Assembly: GCF_036370855.1 (NCBI RefSeq)
Contig: NC_088108.1
Span: forward strand, 12,113,448-12,177,447
Origin: Dromaius novaehollandiae
Lineage: Eukaryota > Chordata > Aves > Casuariiformes > Dromaiidae
DNA: 64,000 bases
Direction: 5' to 3'
Positions 13,530 through 58,934 of this stretch are shown here, one piece after another. Each line of letters starts with the position of its first letter. Positions within the stretch are counted from its first letter, which is position 1. Both the position numbers and the translations under genes were made by a program. The notes under the pieces were generated by a model. That model had not been told where the DNA came from, made no database searches, and saw only the letters and a list, made by a program, of their open reading frames with translations.

Positions 13530-15316
13530 TAGCAGAGGAAGATCAAACTTTATTGAAACTGCTTGCATACAAAATATATTGCACTATAACCAAACAAATG
13601 TCAACATAAAATCCAATCTGTTGTAGCTAATATGTACAGAGAATATTGCCCAAGAGCAGTTACATTACAAGGTCAGTCTACCTTGGTTAATTATCTACAG
13701 TATTTTAAACCAAACAGCTTACAGATGATGTGTGCAAGGTACCAATTTCTGTTTTCAAATACTATACATTCCCAAAATAAATAACTAGAAATCAACATTA
13801 ATGTTTGGCAATACTTTTTAAGACATTGTTATATTTGTTAAATCATGTGCAGTTTGTTGCCATTTTTAATATGCTCACCTGTATGCAAGAAAAAAAACAG
13901 AATGAAAAAAGCAAAGAAACAAAACTCACAAAATACATCAGAGGCAAGGTCAAGTTTGTACAATTCTGTACATAATCAGTGGCTCCCTTCTGGAGTAATT
14001 TGAATAAAAATGGATTAAAATGAAGGTCCTTATACAGTTTTGCCCAGTAAATTTAATTCATGATCAGAAATAAAAGAAAGCACAACTCCTTCCATCAGTT
14101 CCCACCCTTCCCTTATGTATGATCGTACTTTGTATCAAATTCTGCAACAGTTTCCAATTGGCTGGTAATTCAGACCTTCTACCTCAAAATATTATGAATT
14201 TGTTCTGCCTTCAGTATATCCAGCTGCTATACCTGAACTTCCAGGGCATTACATATGGTGATTTTCCTCTTACCTCCCCTGAGATAATCCCCAAATTAAA
14301 ATAAGCAATTCAAAAAAAATTTTAGGAGAATGAAAAGCGCTTTAAATTGGTCATCTGGCCAAATAGCAGGCACACACTACTAGCTTGTGAACAAGTTACG
14401 TTTGTTCCCTCAGTAACAATGAATTTTTAGTTTTCCACAATGGAAAGTTTTTTTGTTTTTTTTTTTTTAAAAAAAACTTCTGTACTGCCTACAAAGAAAA
14501 AAATTACACCCCTCTCTCAATAACACTATTTTTCCAAATCTTCAGTGCAAAATAAATTTCCTATTTTTATAACTGCCTAACCCAATGTTTATGTAAGGAA
14601 AAAATTATGGAAAGCATGCACTTGTCTATAAAGTACTAATGTCTGACAAGGATTGCTACATATATTTTACATTTAGTGTTACCAGACTCATCTTCCCTGA
14701 TTTCTGCATCCAAATATAATATTCCTACCTGCCAAGATATAAAAAAGGCACAGATCATACAACTTTTTTGCTAATGAAAATGACAATTGTTACATCACAC
14801 ATATTTCAGGGTCCACTAAAATACTGAAAAAGGTGGACCAGAATGTGAACTGACACAGGACATAAAACGACATAGCATTTCATGAAGAACTTGTAAGTTA
14901 GATTGAAAACAGAAGCCAATTTGATTACTGCAAACACTATTTATTCTGAAAATTGAAATTGAGCAGTGATTTTGACCCGATGCGTTAAAATGGTACAACT
15001 GAACAGAAAGTTTACCAATGCACAGCTCAGTATTTTTAAAACAAACAAAAAAAGAATCTTTCATTGTTTGAAGTGCAATATGTACTTGAAAGCGATTTTC
15101 GGAAATTCAGATATTTTTATGCAAATATTTGAATAACTTCTTATTCTGAAAACAACTGCTTACTGTTGATGTTAAAAAAGGCTAACAGAGAACATATGTT
15201 CATTTCATGCCCTGCGCCATCTTGCCTACTATTTGTCTTTGGCCTAACAAGTTTCTCTAATGTGGAATAGGAATTACTGAAACAGTATAGGAAATATGAC
15301 TTTAGAATTATGCAGT
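13530..15316 (-). other. FMR1: FMR1 3'UTR
   Basis: About 1.8 kb of AT-rich sequence follows the stop codon. A canonical AATAAA on the minus strand at 13549-13554 is followed by a TG-rich stretch, so cleavage near 13530 is inferred. Another AATAAA at 14940-14945 could give a short 3'UTR of about 0.4 kb. Mammalian FMR1 also has a long 3'UTR with several poly(A) sites. Confidence 0.7.
13549..13554 (-). terminator. FMR1: FMR1 poly(A) signal AATAAA
   Basis: The minus strand reads CAGTTTCAATAAAGTTTGAT, a canonical hexamer about 1.77 kb after the stop. It is the best candidate for the distal FMR1 poly(A) signal. Use is inferred. Confidence 0.65.
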
Positions 15317-48100
<32,784 letters not shown>

Positions 48101-48250
48101 GTTGTGCCGCGGTGGCTCAGTGAGGGAGACCCAGGCCCGGCGCCTCCTCCCTTCCCTTTCTCTCGCTCTCGGCGCAGGAGGGGGAAGAGGAGGAGGTGGA
48201 TGTGTGCGGGGAGGGGGAGGGGAGGGGGAACCTCAGTTCACTCCGTGCCC
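48101..48250 (-). promoter_or_regulatory. FMR1: Inferred FMR1 5'UTR with CCT/CT-rich tracts, no CGG tract
   Basis: Going upstream from the ATG on the sense strand, there are pyrimidine-rich runs including CCACCTCCTCCTCTTCCCCC near 48180-48200 and CCCTCCCCTCCCCCTCCCC further up. No CGG run is present where mammals carry their unstable repeat. From memory, a CCT 5'-untranslated repeat has been described for chicken FMR1, and this fits. The transcription start was not determined, so the outer limit is a guess. Confidence 0.6.
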
Positions 48251-48437
48251 GACGGGGGTGGGGCTCCGCGAGGGGCGGAGGGCGAGGCTGCCGGCGAGCG
48301 GGGGGGCGCCCCGGGGACGCTGCTCGCCTCCGCTCCGCGTCCGCCCGGAAATGAAAGCGAAACGGTCACGGCCGGGCGGCGCGCGGGGGGGTGGGGGGTG
48401 CGGGGGCGCCCGCTTCGAATGTAAACAGTAACCCCGC

Positions 48438-48447
48438 GTCACGTGAC
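48438..48447. promoter_or_regulatory. Palindromic E-box GTCACGTGAC in the FMR1 promoter
   Basis: A perfect 10-bp palindrome with a CACGTG core lies about 340 bp upstream of the ATG. USF1/USF2 bind an E-box in the human FMR1 promoter (known), so this is the likely counterpart. The flanking bases also fit TFE-family sites. Confidence 0.6.
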
Positions 48448-48529
48448 GGGCCCGGGGGGGGCGGGGCGGGCAACGGGCTCCAGCCAGCACGCCCTGCTCG
48501 CGGACCGCCTAACGGCCAGGCCGCGCGCC

Positions 48530-48554
48530 GTCCCGTCCCGTCCCGTCCCGTCCC
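48530..48554. repeat. (GTCCC)5 pentanucleotide array
   Basis: Five tandem GTCCC units are followed by three GCGCC units, in the FMR1 promoter region. On the FMR1 sense strand this reads GGGAC. Confidence 0.9.
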
Positions 48555-48681
48555 GCGCCGCGCCGCGCCCCGCCGCGCCCCTCCCGCGCGCGCAGCCGCA
48601 ACGGCAAGGCGCAACCTAACCAGGCAGCTGTGCATCACATTCCCCCCCCCCCCTCGCCCGCCTGAGTGACTGCCCGGTCCG

Positions 48682-48720
48682 CCAATGATACTGCGTCCTG
48701 GGCATCGCGTCCCAGCCAAT
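48682..48720 (+). promoter_or_regulatory. Two CCAAT boxes upstream of FMR1
   Basis: GCCAATGATA (CCAAT at 48682-48686) and AGCCAATCAGA (CCAAT at 48716-48720) lie 34 bp apart on the plus strand. The second matches the NF-Y consensus well. They are about 580-620 bp from the FMR1 ATG. Confidence 0.45.
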
Positions 48721-48853
48721 CAGAATTGGGGGGGAGAGCGCGACCCGCTTTGCGAGGCCCTTGTTACTGGCGGGGGGGCAGAACCGTTGGTTTAAAGCGG
48801 CCCCCGGCCGGGGGGCGAGGGGAGGGGCGGGAGTACGTCCAAGCTGCTGGGGA

Positions 48854-48883
48854 GGGGCGGGGCGGGGCGGGGCGGGGCGGGGC
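48854..48883. repeat. (GGGGC)6 pentanucleotide array
   Basis: Six perfect GGGGC units are preceded by GGGGA. They form overlapping Sp1-type GC boxes and have enough G4 runs for a G-quadruplex on the plus strand. The array sits about 750 bp upstream of the FMR1 ATG. Confidence 0.92.
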
Positions 48884-49099
48884 AGTGGCCAGGCCGTGGC
48901 CAGGCCTGCTGAATGAGAGAAGCAGGCTGAACAGTGGCTCTTGGGCTCATGCTGTTGTGGAGGCCTGCAGGGAGGGAGAGTGGTGGGGCTGAGACCGTGG
49001 GGCTGGGATGGGTGAAGGGGAGGAGGGGGCCTGTGGGGCCAGGGCTCAAGCCCTGTGGGTGCTCTGCTGGAGATGGCAGCCAAGGCAGGGAGAGGCAGG

Positions 49100-52000
49100 C
49101 AAACATGTGGACTGGCCTTTGGGTCACATCAGCCCCCCTCAGAAGTAGTCTGTGTTGTGATGCTCCTGGTGCTACGCTCCTGATCACACACTGAAGACTA
49201 AAATCTGAAGCTTTTTGACACTTGTTTTAGTACAAATTTTATGCTTGCCAGAGGTCTGACTGTTGCGGGTTTGCTGAAGACCTACATGCCTCAGATGTGT
49301 ACTGCAAAATAATGAGATGGATTAGTAGGCCTGGAAAGCTTCTGTGCTATTCACTTGACCTCCTTGGGAGAGTTAAGCTTTTGTTCAACAAACTGAGTTT
49401 GCAAAAAACAAGTCTGCCATATGTGCTATTATTTTATTTATAGGTGAAATCTTACTGCATTTCATCCCTTTTTATATGTTCTCTGACAGCAAAATTTAAC
49501 AGTTTACACATTATTCACTGTAGAACCTGGCGTTTAAACAAACTTAACCACTGTAATTGTGGATGCAGCATTCACAGTTGGAAGCACATTGGAACTAAGG
49601 CTGCTTGTTCGGTCTTTCATTAGACCTGCACAAACATTAACAATTCTTCTGATGTATTTTTTGTATGAATTACAAATAGTAAGAGAAGCAAAAATGGTTC
49701 TGTTGTTATCCAGCCCACCAAAAATCACAATTGCAATATATTATCACAGCTGTAATTTCTTTGAAAAAATGTGTGATGCTCTCTTACATGAGTAATGGGG
49801 CAAAATCCTGCACCCCCTGATGAATTTTCAAAACTCTTAAAATCAGTAAGCCTATGATTTTGTAACTCCTATTGGTTTTTAGTTTCAAACCTTGTAAATT
49901 TGGGGTTCTCTGTATGCTGCGTGACAAGCTGTACTGTGCTCTTACACTGTAAAAGGGTATACAGGATTTCTTGTAAATTATAAGAAAATTATTTTTTTAG
50001 TATGAGGGATTTAGAATTGCCTAATTCCTTTATACTATATGTTCACCTGCTTCTTGTGATGTTTGTTGTATGCATATATAGTATTGAAGTAAATTCAATA
50101 GTGTGATTGCTAGGCAATGTATCTTGAAGAGGAGGAGTTTGATTCTCTTTTCAGCAGATTTGGATACTATTTTCAGAAAATTCTTGAGGACAGTGAAGGA
50201 TCAATTCAATGGAATGACTTAGTTTGACAACCTGCTGTACTCATGAAACAGGCTCTCCCAGGACTGACTTGCTTGCTGTTGGCAGAGTGTCCAGGAGAAT
50301 TGAAAGAGGGAAAGTGTAAAAAGAGGGAGCAATGACACAAGATTTGTGTATAATTTAAAGCACCTGAGACATTAGATCTTATGGAGTCCCCACCATGAAG
50401 AAATTTAAGTAAGAGACCTCTCCTCTCTGACTTGTTCATGTTAGGAGTACTTTTGCTAAACAGGAGTGCTTTGTTTTAATAAGGTTATTTTGGATAACTC
50501 TTCAAAGTTGAACAATGAATCAGATCACAGCAGGAATTGAAGAATGGTGATTCTCATCTATGATGATCTGTATGGGAACAAATGACAGCAACAAAGGAAG
50601 ATTTCACTTAAGAATTACTGTATGGACCTTGAAGTAAGTCAGATAATAAAAGAGGTAACTTTGTTCCTGTGCCTCACCATCTCTCCTCCATCAACAATCA
50701 AATAAAGGATTAAAGAAATACTTAAATAACCATCTCATAGTTTTCTTTAGTCTTAGGTTAAACTGGATTTGTAAAAACTCATATTAATTATAATTGCAGA
50801 AGCTAAAGATTGTTCTTCCCCTAAAACACCACTTAAATGAAATTGGTACTGTTGATTGTTGCCTGAAGTCTTTCATACCTTTGTAGTATTTCAGTTTTAC
50901 TTGATTACTTAATTATTCCTTTCCTGTCTAAATATCATTATTGTCCAAAGTACTCCTGTTTTTGTTGAGTGATGCTGTTACAGTTGGTTTCTTCAAGTAT
51001 CCCATACAGCTTACTATGATTATAGGAGAAAACACACATCTACCTCACTTTTTCTCTAGGTCTTTCTGTAGAATCAATGACAATGTTGCTTTGGTTATAC
51101 TTGTTTCTCATGTTTTACTTCACAAATATGAAAAATAGAAGCCTTCCAAACCATGAGAAAAGGAGATGGAACCATATACATGGTTCAGGTCAAAGTAATC
51201 CAACAATCAGCCTAGAAAGATGATGCCCAACTCTAAAACAAAGCTGTCTGAAGTTTTTGGCATTCAATACTGGTCATAATTATTCTCTTGTTAATAAATT
51301 AGGTTGCTGTCATGCGGGCAAATTACTTCTGAGCAGACAGAATGGAAGCGTGTCTAATTTAGCTTGACTTCAGTGATGATTTCACTACTTTCCCTAAGCT
51401 AAGAACTGCTGTACTGTATAATCTTCCCTAATGCTTAACTTAAATTTTCCTTGCCATTGCTTAAATTCAAAATTTTTTACTTTATCCTAACTAGGGAATG
51501 TTTTAATCCTTGTCTGCTTAATGAGACAGATTTACAAATTTTCAGAGATCTCTTTATTTTTTTTCTGCTGATTGACTCTCAACCTTTTCTCTTATTTTCC
51601 AAATTACTGTTTTCACTGTTTTACTTTGAAACGCCTCCAAATAATACCCCTTCTGAAATGTGATGCTCACAAGTTCAGTAAATTTTTATGTAGACTTAAT
51701 GTAAACCAGATCCTTCTAAATATGGCTATTTCAAAAATAGTAACACTGTAAAAATAGATCTCAGTAATTCTGTAAAAGTCGCTTAATCTTAAAATATTTC
51801 ATTCAAATGTTAGACTTTGTTTCTTCTATGTAACACTGGTATTCATTTACCCTACACAGTGGCCATGGAATTATAATTCAACTAAAATGCCTTTTTAATT
51901 TCCAGGCTTCTCTCATAGTCCCCAACAATCTCAATTCCCCTGTTTCTAGTCTTGGTTTTGGTCCTACAGATGCTCAGTGCTTTTATTTCCTATTCAGGTC

Positions 52001-55000
52001 TACACTACTTTGTGTTTGCAGGGCAATCTGCTAGCTGGAAGGTATTTCAGGCACGCTGCATTTGGAATACCTGTTTTCATCATCAGCATAATTCAAGCAA
52101 ATCTTAAGACTTTTATTCACTAATGCCTTCACTTGAGGGCTTTCTTAAATATATGTAGAAAATGTAAGAAAAATCTCTCCTCCTTTAGGAAAGTTGAAGT
52201 ACAGAAAACTAAGGTAAATGGCACTTCTCAGAGCATATCACAGTCCTGTAGTCAACAGTGATTGTCATTCACATCCTTGCTTATCAGTCCTAGTTTAGCT
52301 AATACTGTTTCCCTAGGATTTATTACCTTAAGTGAACCAGTTCTTTGTTTATGTATCTTTACCATGAAATGCTAGCTTTGCTTAAATACATTGAAGAGTT
52401 AAGCATTTAAAATCTAGTCATCAGCACTGGCCTTTCAGAACAACAACAATCAAAGGCCTTTCAAGCATCAAGGGATTGCTCTAGATACATGCAAAACCCT
52501 TCATATAGATCATGGGGTAAGAATGACAGGAATGACTGAGTATTTTTTCCAGCCAGTGCTATTTATCTTAAGGCTTGGTGAAAGATTCCAAGTAAGACTT
52601 AACTCATGAAACACTATATTAAAAATGGTCATCTGGTAACTAGCAAAGTCTCTTAATGGAGTTTTATACAATACCCTTATTTACACGCTCATTTTGGGAT
52701 ACAGCTTAGTCCTTCTGAGGTTCACAGAGCTTTTGATTCAACCTTTCAAATTCTTTTTCTGCTGGTTTTCCTTGTGCATTGCTTCAGACAAGAGCTTCTC
52801 CTAGATGACTTGTTTCCCCCTACAGAATGTGATACAGGTGATACTCAAGAGTTCACCCAAAATTCATTACTGTACTACTGTCTAAGCCAGATAGTCATAA
52901 TACATGTTTCTTATTTCTGAAACTGTATTTGATACTGGGAAAAAATAATTTGCTTACATTTGATATATATAGGATTGTGAGTTATTTCAATTAGATCAAA
53001 TGGTTGAGACTATTGTCCTCTCAGTTTATAGCTGTAGCTAGATGTTTCAAAGGTTGTTGGTTTACAATGTAGTTTCAGTCAAGTGCCTTTCAGCAGTCTA
53101 ATAGTGAAATGGTAATGTTACAGTAACTGGGTCAGCAATTGGAAGGAGCAGTTACAATCAATAGAGATATAAAGATGAAAAACTTCTTAGACATGGTTGC
53201 TTTATGATTAATCAATAATAGCTGAAGGTTGAGTGATACCAAAGTTTTATTAGCCTGTCCTTAACTAAACTAATACCCAGAAATGACATATAGCCAAATG
53301 AGAGTGTAGAACAGCAGGTATTCCCACAACTTGTAAAGAGAAGCTGAACTAAAAAAGAAAAGATTTACATGTGTTACCATATGAGTACAAGGAATCAGAT
53401 TATGCTGAGTTCATTCAGTTCTTTACACATATAATGTGAACTTTATCTGGAAGTCCTGACAAAATCCCATAAATGGTAGTGTTCGCGTGGAGAACTAATA
53501 AAAGCAAAATCATTACAAAAAGACAAAAACAAAAGTTGTGAAAATTAACAAATAGAATGAAAAATCCTTCCTTACACGTTTCTTTGTTTCTTTACACTAT
53601 TCCACCCCTTCCTTATACAAATTTAATTAGTTATTTGTGTAGTAAATTAGGACTAGATATGCCTCCAAGGTTCATTTTGTCACAGATTCTACTATAGTGT
53701 AGATATATCTTTCCAGTACTGGTTTTCAGTTTCTACAGTATACTTCCAGACCTGAATACGTAAGGACACCTGAGGGATTTAAGCCTACTTTGCACCTGCA
53801 ACTCGAAAGATTCCCGGTTTCAGGAAGAAGAGTCTAAGAAGTAAATATTAGAATCTAAGTTTCAGAAGGTTATCAAATTCAGTAATTTACAAAATATAAT
53901 CTTGTAAAAATACGTATTTTGAAAATGCTACATGTAAACTATCAAGTTCTAGCTCAGTTCTGTCATCTAAAAAACAACTGTCATGCTATTCAATTTGCCT
54001 GTGAAGTAATTGTCTGGGTGAGTGATCTCCTGATTTGCTCCGTATATGTTTTCTGTTAGAATAATGGGTCTTATTTAAAATCTATAGTAATTTCTGTTTT
54101 CTTACAGAACAATTTCTATATATCCTGTTGTTGGTTCACAACTGTCAGTAACATTTTCTTTTTTCTTTTTTAAAATTAATGGCGAATATGAAAGCATGCG
54201 TATAGAGTTTTGCTGTTTAATGATTTGATTTCATCTCCCAATCATGAGTCTCTATCCATTCCTCTTGTGACTCTACAAATTCATTTATTAGTACATCAGG
54301 CCCACATGTTATGTCTTCTGCAGAGGTATATTGGGGCTATAAACAGTCCATGTTAATAGGTGACGCTCACATTCGTATGTAAAACTGCAGATGTAAATTC
54401 TTCAGCTATTTTTTATTATTTATTAGTCATTAACGAAAGAGTATTTGAAGTGAAAGTGAAAAGATCCCTACATTATGTAGGTCTTGAAACTGAATGAATG
54501 AATACAGAAAAAATGAGTAGTAAACATGGAGTGCAACTGATCATAATGTAATGCAAGAGAAATGTTGCACTCTTTTTGTGGGACAGCATTCATGACCATA
54601 AACATATGGATGCTCCCCTACAACGTGTGGTGGACAGATATGTATGGATGGTGTATGCTAATCTGTATACTAGTCCTCATTTTAGTAAAGTGAGCTGTAG
54701 TAAGAACATGCAGCACTTACATAATAATTTATGTCTCTAGAAGCACTACAAACCTTAATGAATCTCGGATTCCCATGAATTAAGTATTAATGTGGCCATT
54801 TAGGAAAGAGGGGATCAATGCATTAGAAGTTAACTCACCAAGAATAACTTTGGTTTGTAGAATTAAGAATCATATTCAGAAGTGCTGGAGTCAGAATGGC
54901 TGAGATTCATTTGACGATCTTGGGAGTGACATGAATACTGCCCTACATTTCAGTATCTATCAAGGGAATCTTAGCTAACAACTCAGATGAAGATGGCTAT

Positions 55001-57708
55001 ATTCTAGGCATGTACATTTAGTACATCTAGGATTAGTACATTTAGACGAATTCCACATTATAAGGCTTTTAGCCAGCTGCTGTATATTTATTGAGGGACA
55101 GTATTTATCAGCAACAGTGTTAAAGATGGAACTCATGAGCTTATACGGTCTAAATTTCTATTCAATCTTGTACATAAAGTTATTTGTACAGTAGATAAAT
55201 TAAATGTGAAATACATGGGAAATTCCTATAATACAGAATGCAAGCGTATTTTTCTAGTACCCATTAACCCTAGATTAAAATTTGTGTAAACTGTTCTTAC
55301 TCATTGACCCCAAACCATCCCAGATAATTAAAGCAATCAAAGAAAAAGTTATTACAGTAATCAGTTTCTGACTGTGCCATTTACCCTTTCCAAAAAAATT
55401 TAAATGTTGGAGCATCTCATTTCTCAACAAACAACTTACAGTTCTTATTACAAGATACTAATTTTTTAGCTGTTTTCAGTAAAGAAAAAAGGAGGGGAAA
55501 ATTTTATAGAAAAAAACACTTTTGCAATGAACTTTTATACTTTCATTTTACAATGAAAGAAATATTACAGCTAATTCTAATTATGTCCTGCGGTATGATT
55601 TTGTTTTGAAGAATGAATATATGGAAACATTACACTCATCTCTATTCTTGCAGGTTTTTAGAGTCACTGCAATTGATTTCACTGCAGTTGAAAATTAGTG
55701 GGTTTTGCTGAATTTACTTCTCATAACATGGCAGAATGTTTCTTTGTATAAGAATTGAAATAAGAGGAATATTCTGTTGGATTTCATTTTGACTGTTTTG
55801 TGTTATTAATTTTAGCTGAATATTTTGTTTGATAGAATACAGTTTATTTGTGAAGATGGATTAAATTCACTGGATATAAATCAAATATAAATACCATTTT
55901 TATCGGAGTGAAATTTTTTATTTTTTCCATCTAGGTGCCCAGAAAGATTTGGGGCTCCAGTCTCAAAATCGAGGAAAACATTTCTGCCCATTTTCTCTAC
56001 TGATGTTCACAATCTTGATAGAGAATGCTGGAGCCTGTTGTTAAAGTCTATTCTCTGCTTGATCTAGAACAAGGAGTCAAAACAAGGTCTCCTGTTTCCT
56101 GAAACAGTGTCTTTCTTACTGCTGTGCTATAGAATATTTAGGCTTCCCATCTTTTATTTTTAACGTATTTAAATATGCAGGAACTAGAAAATGGTTGTTC
56201 TACCTTCAAAGTGAGAGTGCTACCATTAAGCTAGAAGAAAGGTGCTTCTATGCTTTTTAGCCCTTTGCTTGTACAAACATGTCTGTAAATAGAACTCTGT
56301 TTTAGTTTCAACAATGTGAGTACAGAGGACAGATAGGGATATCCTAGGTAATTAATTCTTATTCCCCCCCAAAACAGCTCTGATATGAGAATTAAGTCAA
56401 GAAGGGTCCACAAAAGCTCTGCTTTCCTTATGGTCAGTTGTAGATTGTCACTGGCAGAAATACCCATGAACTTATTGTAACTGAAAGACTTACTACCAAA
56501 GCCTCAAAAATACAATGTGCCATGTGAAAAGACCAAGAGAAACCCAACTATTTTATTTCCCCCTTTCCCACCAAATAACTTTCTGCAAACTCAAGCAACA
56601 GAAAAAAACATTTTTCCAGAACTGTGAAAAAAATGGAGCTTGACTGGAGTTATGTTTGGATCACATAGACCTGAAATTCATGATGCAAATATTTCACTTC
56701 CATAGATGCACTTAGAGTGGCAGGTGTTTATAGATAAGTAAAAGTATTGCTATTGGAATAAAATGTCCTGTGGTAAACCAACTGAGCAATGATACTGAAT
56801 TGAGCAAAGGTACTGATTTTAGCAGGGACATTCATTCTGTTGTGCATAAAAGCAGGCTGCTTCAATATTGAAGCTCGTACAGAGATTTATGAAAATTCAT
56901 TGTTGCTGCTCTTGAACACACTGCAGTTTTAGCAAAGATTAATCTGGATAAAGCACATGACTCTTCCTAATCCATAGCAGAACTCCCAGTGATCTCAGGC
57001 TGCAGTAGGTCTGTATTTCAAAGGCTGTATATGGTAATATGTTTATGTGACCTTAACATTATTTGTATTGACTATAGTGGTGAGTACAATGGAAGTACTG
57101 TAGAAAATGTCATCATCCTGATATACTGTAATATCTAGCTCCCCATTACAAGCACATATAACCTGATAGTTTTGTATTTTTTCCCTAAATTGTTACATAA
57201 AACAATGCTGTAATCTTATACTGTGGCAGCAAGTGAATAGTGTGTGAAAAAAAGTAAAAAGCAAAGGAAGCCATCAGACTATAATCATGGTCTTTTAGTC
57301 CTGCTTTCTGTTTTATTTTTAGCAATAGCTAACCTTTTATCTCAATAGCTAAACTTTATCCTTTACTAGTTTCAAAACCAGTATCATTTATGTGCTTATA
57401 CCTGTATAGCCTGGACATGTTCAGTATGGCTATACAGTTACCTTTCTTTTTTTCTGAGGCTTTCAAAAATCACTTAATATTAACTTATATTTTCTATAGT
57501 TTCACAAACTGAAGAAAATTATGTTTGAAAATGGATCTATGCCAAGTTTTCCTGAAGTCCACAAGGATTTTAAGTGCAATAGTGAAGTCTTACCACAAGA
57601 GGACCCCCAAAGACAATTCATCTTTTTATGCACATACTGTATTACGATAGTAAAGTGAAAGGTAATGTGTAAAATGAGATATTACAAATTTGTCTTCAGA
57701 AGACTGAT
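49100..57708. other. Intergenic DNA upstream of FMR1
   Basis: About 8.6 kb of AT-rich sequence in which I recognise no gene, RNA gene or repeat family. Open frames are short and lack domain signatures. Confidence 0.6.
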
Positions 57709-57713
57709 GTGTC
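57709..57713. repeat. Left target-site duplication of the solo LTR (GTGTC)
   Basis: Identical to 58930-58934, immediately outside the TG...CA ends of the LTR. Confidence 0.8.
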
Positions 57714-58929
57714 TGTCGCGGCCCGAAAGGAGTCGTTCAGGACGACCTCCCTCCCCTTGGGACCAACGACCAAGTTCGTGATGCCCTTAGACTGAATTAA
57801 GGTGAAACGACACCAGCCAACCAGTTTTAAGATTTATTAACACAAAGATAAGGCATGTGGTCAAATAGGATAATTCAATGGCGAATACTGCAACTAGCTA
57901 GACAAGTCCCGTGTCTCACGTTTCAAGCAGATCTTACCAACAACAAAAGAGAGGGAAAAAGAGAGAAAAAGGGGAAAAGAGAGAGAGAGAGAAAGATACC
58001 GCCACCCGCGTATCCAGCGGCGTCCCGTTGGTCCTCTTCCTTTGGGAGTCTCGGCGGTGGGGGGGCTCCCGTCTGGTGGCAGGTGGGTCCTCTTCACCCT
58101 GGGTGTAAGTTTTGGCGATGCGCGTGCAGTAATTACAACTCGAGCAGGGTCCGACCCTAGGTTGCCGCTGAAAGGCTCGGAGCCAAATCAAGGCAAATTA
58201 AATAAATAAACTGTAATGGCACGCGTGCAGTGGTTACAGCTCGAGTTGGGTGCCTCCGAAGAGGGATCCCGAACAAAGAGATCCCTGGGCAATTATAGCT
58301 TTTTCAAATTAAGTTTCCCACCCCTCCCCTCCCCCCACGTGGTAGTTCAGACCAATAGTAACTTTTGGGTCTGGGGTCTCCTGCTCCTTATTGGGTCTCC
58401 TCACTGTCCCTAGGTAGACTGTTTTTTTTCTCTCTTATCTTTACTGTTGCAGTTTCTGCAGACAGGTGTGTCTCCATTCCTCGGGTCCCGCCGTCATCTC
58501 TCAAGGTCCTGACGAAGAGGTGGTAACTCCAGCAATTAGCACTGTTTCAGCAGTGCACAGGAATGCAAATTGCTGGTAACTCCCTTATCATTCCCGCCTG
58601 CACCAGCTCTGGGCCCTTTCTCACCGAACTAGGGAGTGCGGCCTAAGGCTTCAGCAAATTTAGCCACCCATGCTAAGCACGTTTTATAGAAGTTGTGCTA
58701 AAAACGGACAGTAATTTACAGTCCAGGTCCCAAAGTCTCTGCCCGATTGTGGTCTGGTTCAGCGCAGGCTCGGTGTGTCCCGGGTGGTCGCGGGGAGACC
58801 ATCTCGGGGGTCGCAGCAGCTCAGTCCTGTTCCCGCTGGGAACAGATGGCTTGTTCGGGGTTTTGGTTTGTTTGCACCTTATGTACCAAGAAATGTTTAA
58901 GGCAAAAGTTCACTCATCTGTCCCCCACA
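57714..58929 (-). mobile_element. Solo endogenous retrovirus LTR (1216 bp)
   Basis: On the minus strand the element begins TGTGGGGGACAG and ends CCGCGACA (TG...CA). It is flanked by a perfect 5-bp direct repeat, GTGTC on the plus strand at 57709-57713 and 58930-58934. An AATAAA at 57833-57838 (minus strand) lies about 120 nt from the 3' end, as expected for R/U5. A long CT-rich stretch (57945-57996) precedes it. It is GC-rich compared with its surroundings. No gag, pol or env remains, so this is a solo LTR left by recombination. The family was not named; a 5-bp duplication is usual for several avian ERV classes. Confidence 0.85.
58121..58250. repeat. Imperfect direct repeat inside the LTR
   Basis: CGCGTGCAGTAATTACAACT followed by CGAGCAGGG (58121-58149) recurs as CGCGTGCAGTGGTTACAGCT followed by CGAGTTGGG (58222-58250), 101 bp apart. 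This is likely a duplicated U3/R element. Confidence 0.85.
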
Positions 58930-58934
58930 GTGTC
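58930..58934. repeat. Right target-site duplication of the solo LTR (GTGTC)
   Basis: Identical to 57709-57713, directly abutting the LTR end ...CCCCCACA. Confidence 0.8.

Noticed and set aside
48300-48600. Possible CGG repeat of the fragile X type upstream of FMR1 exon 1
   Set aside because: Only scattered CGCCG units and GTCCC/GCGCC arrays occur. There is no run of consecutive CGG or CCG triplets.
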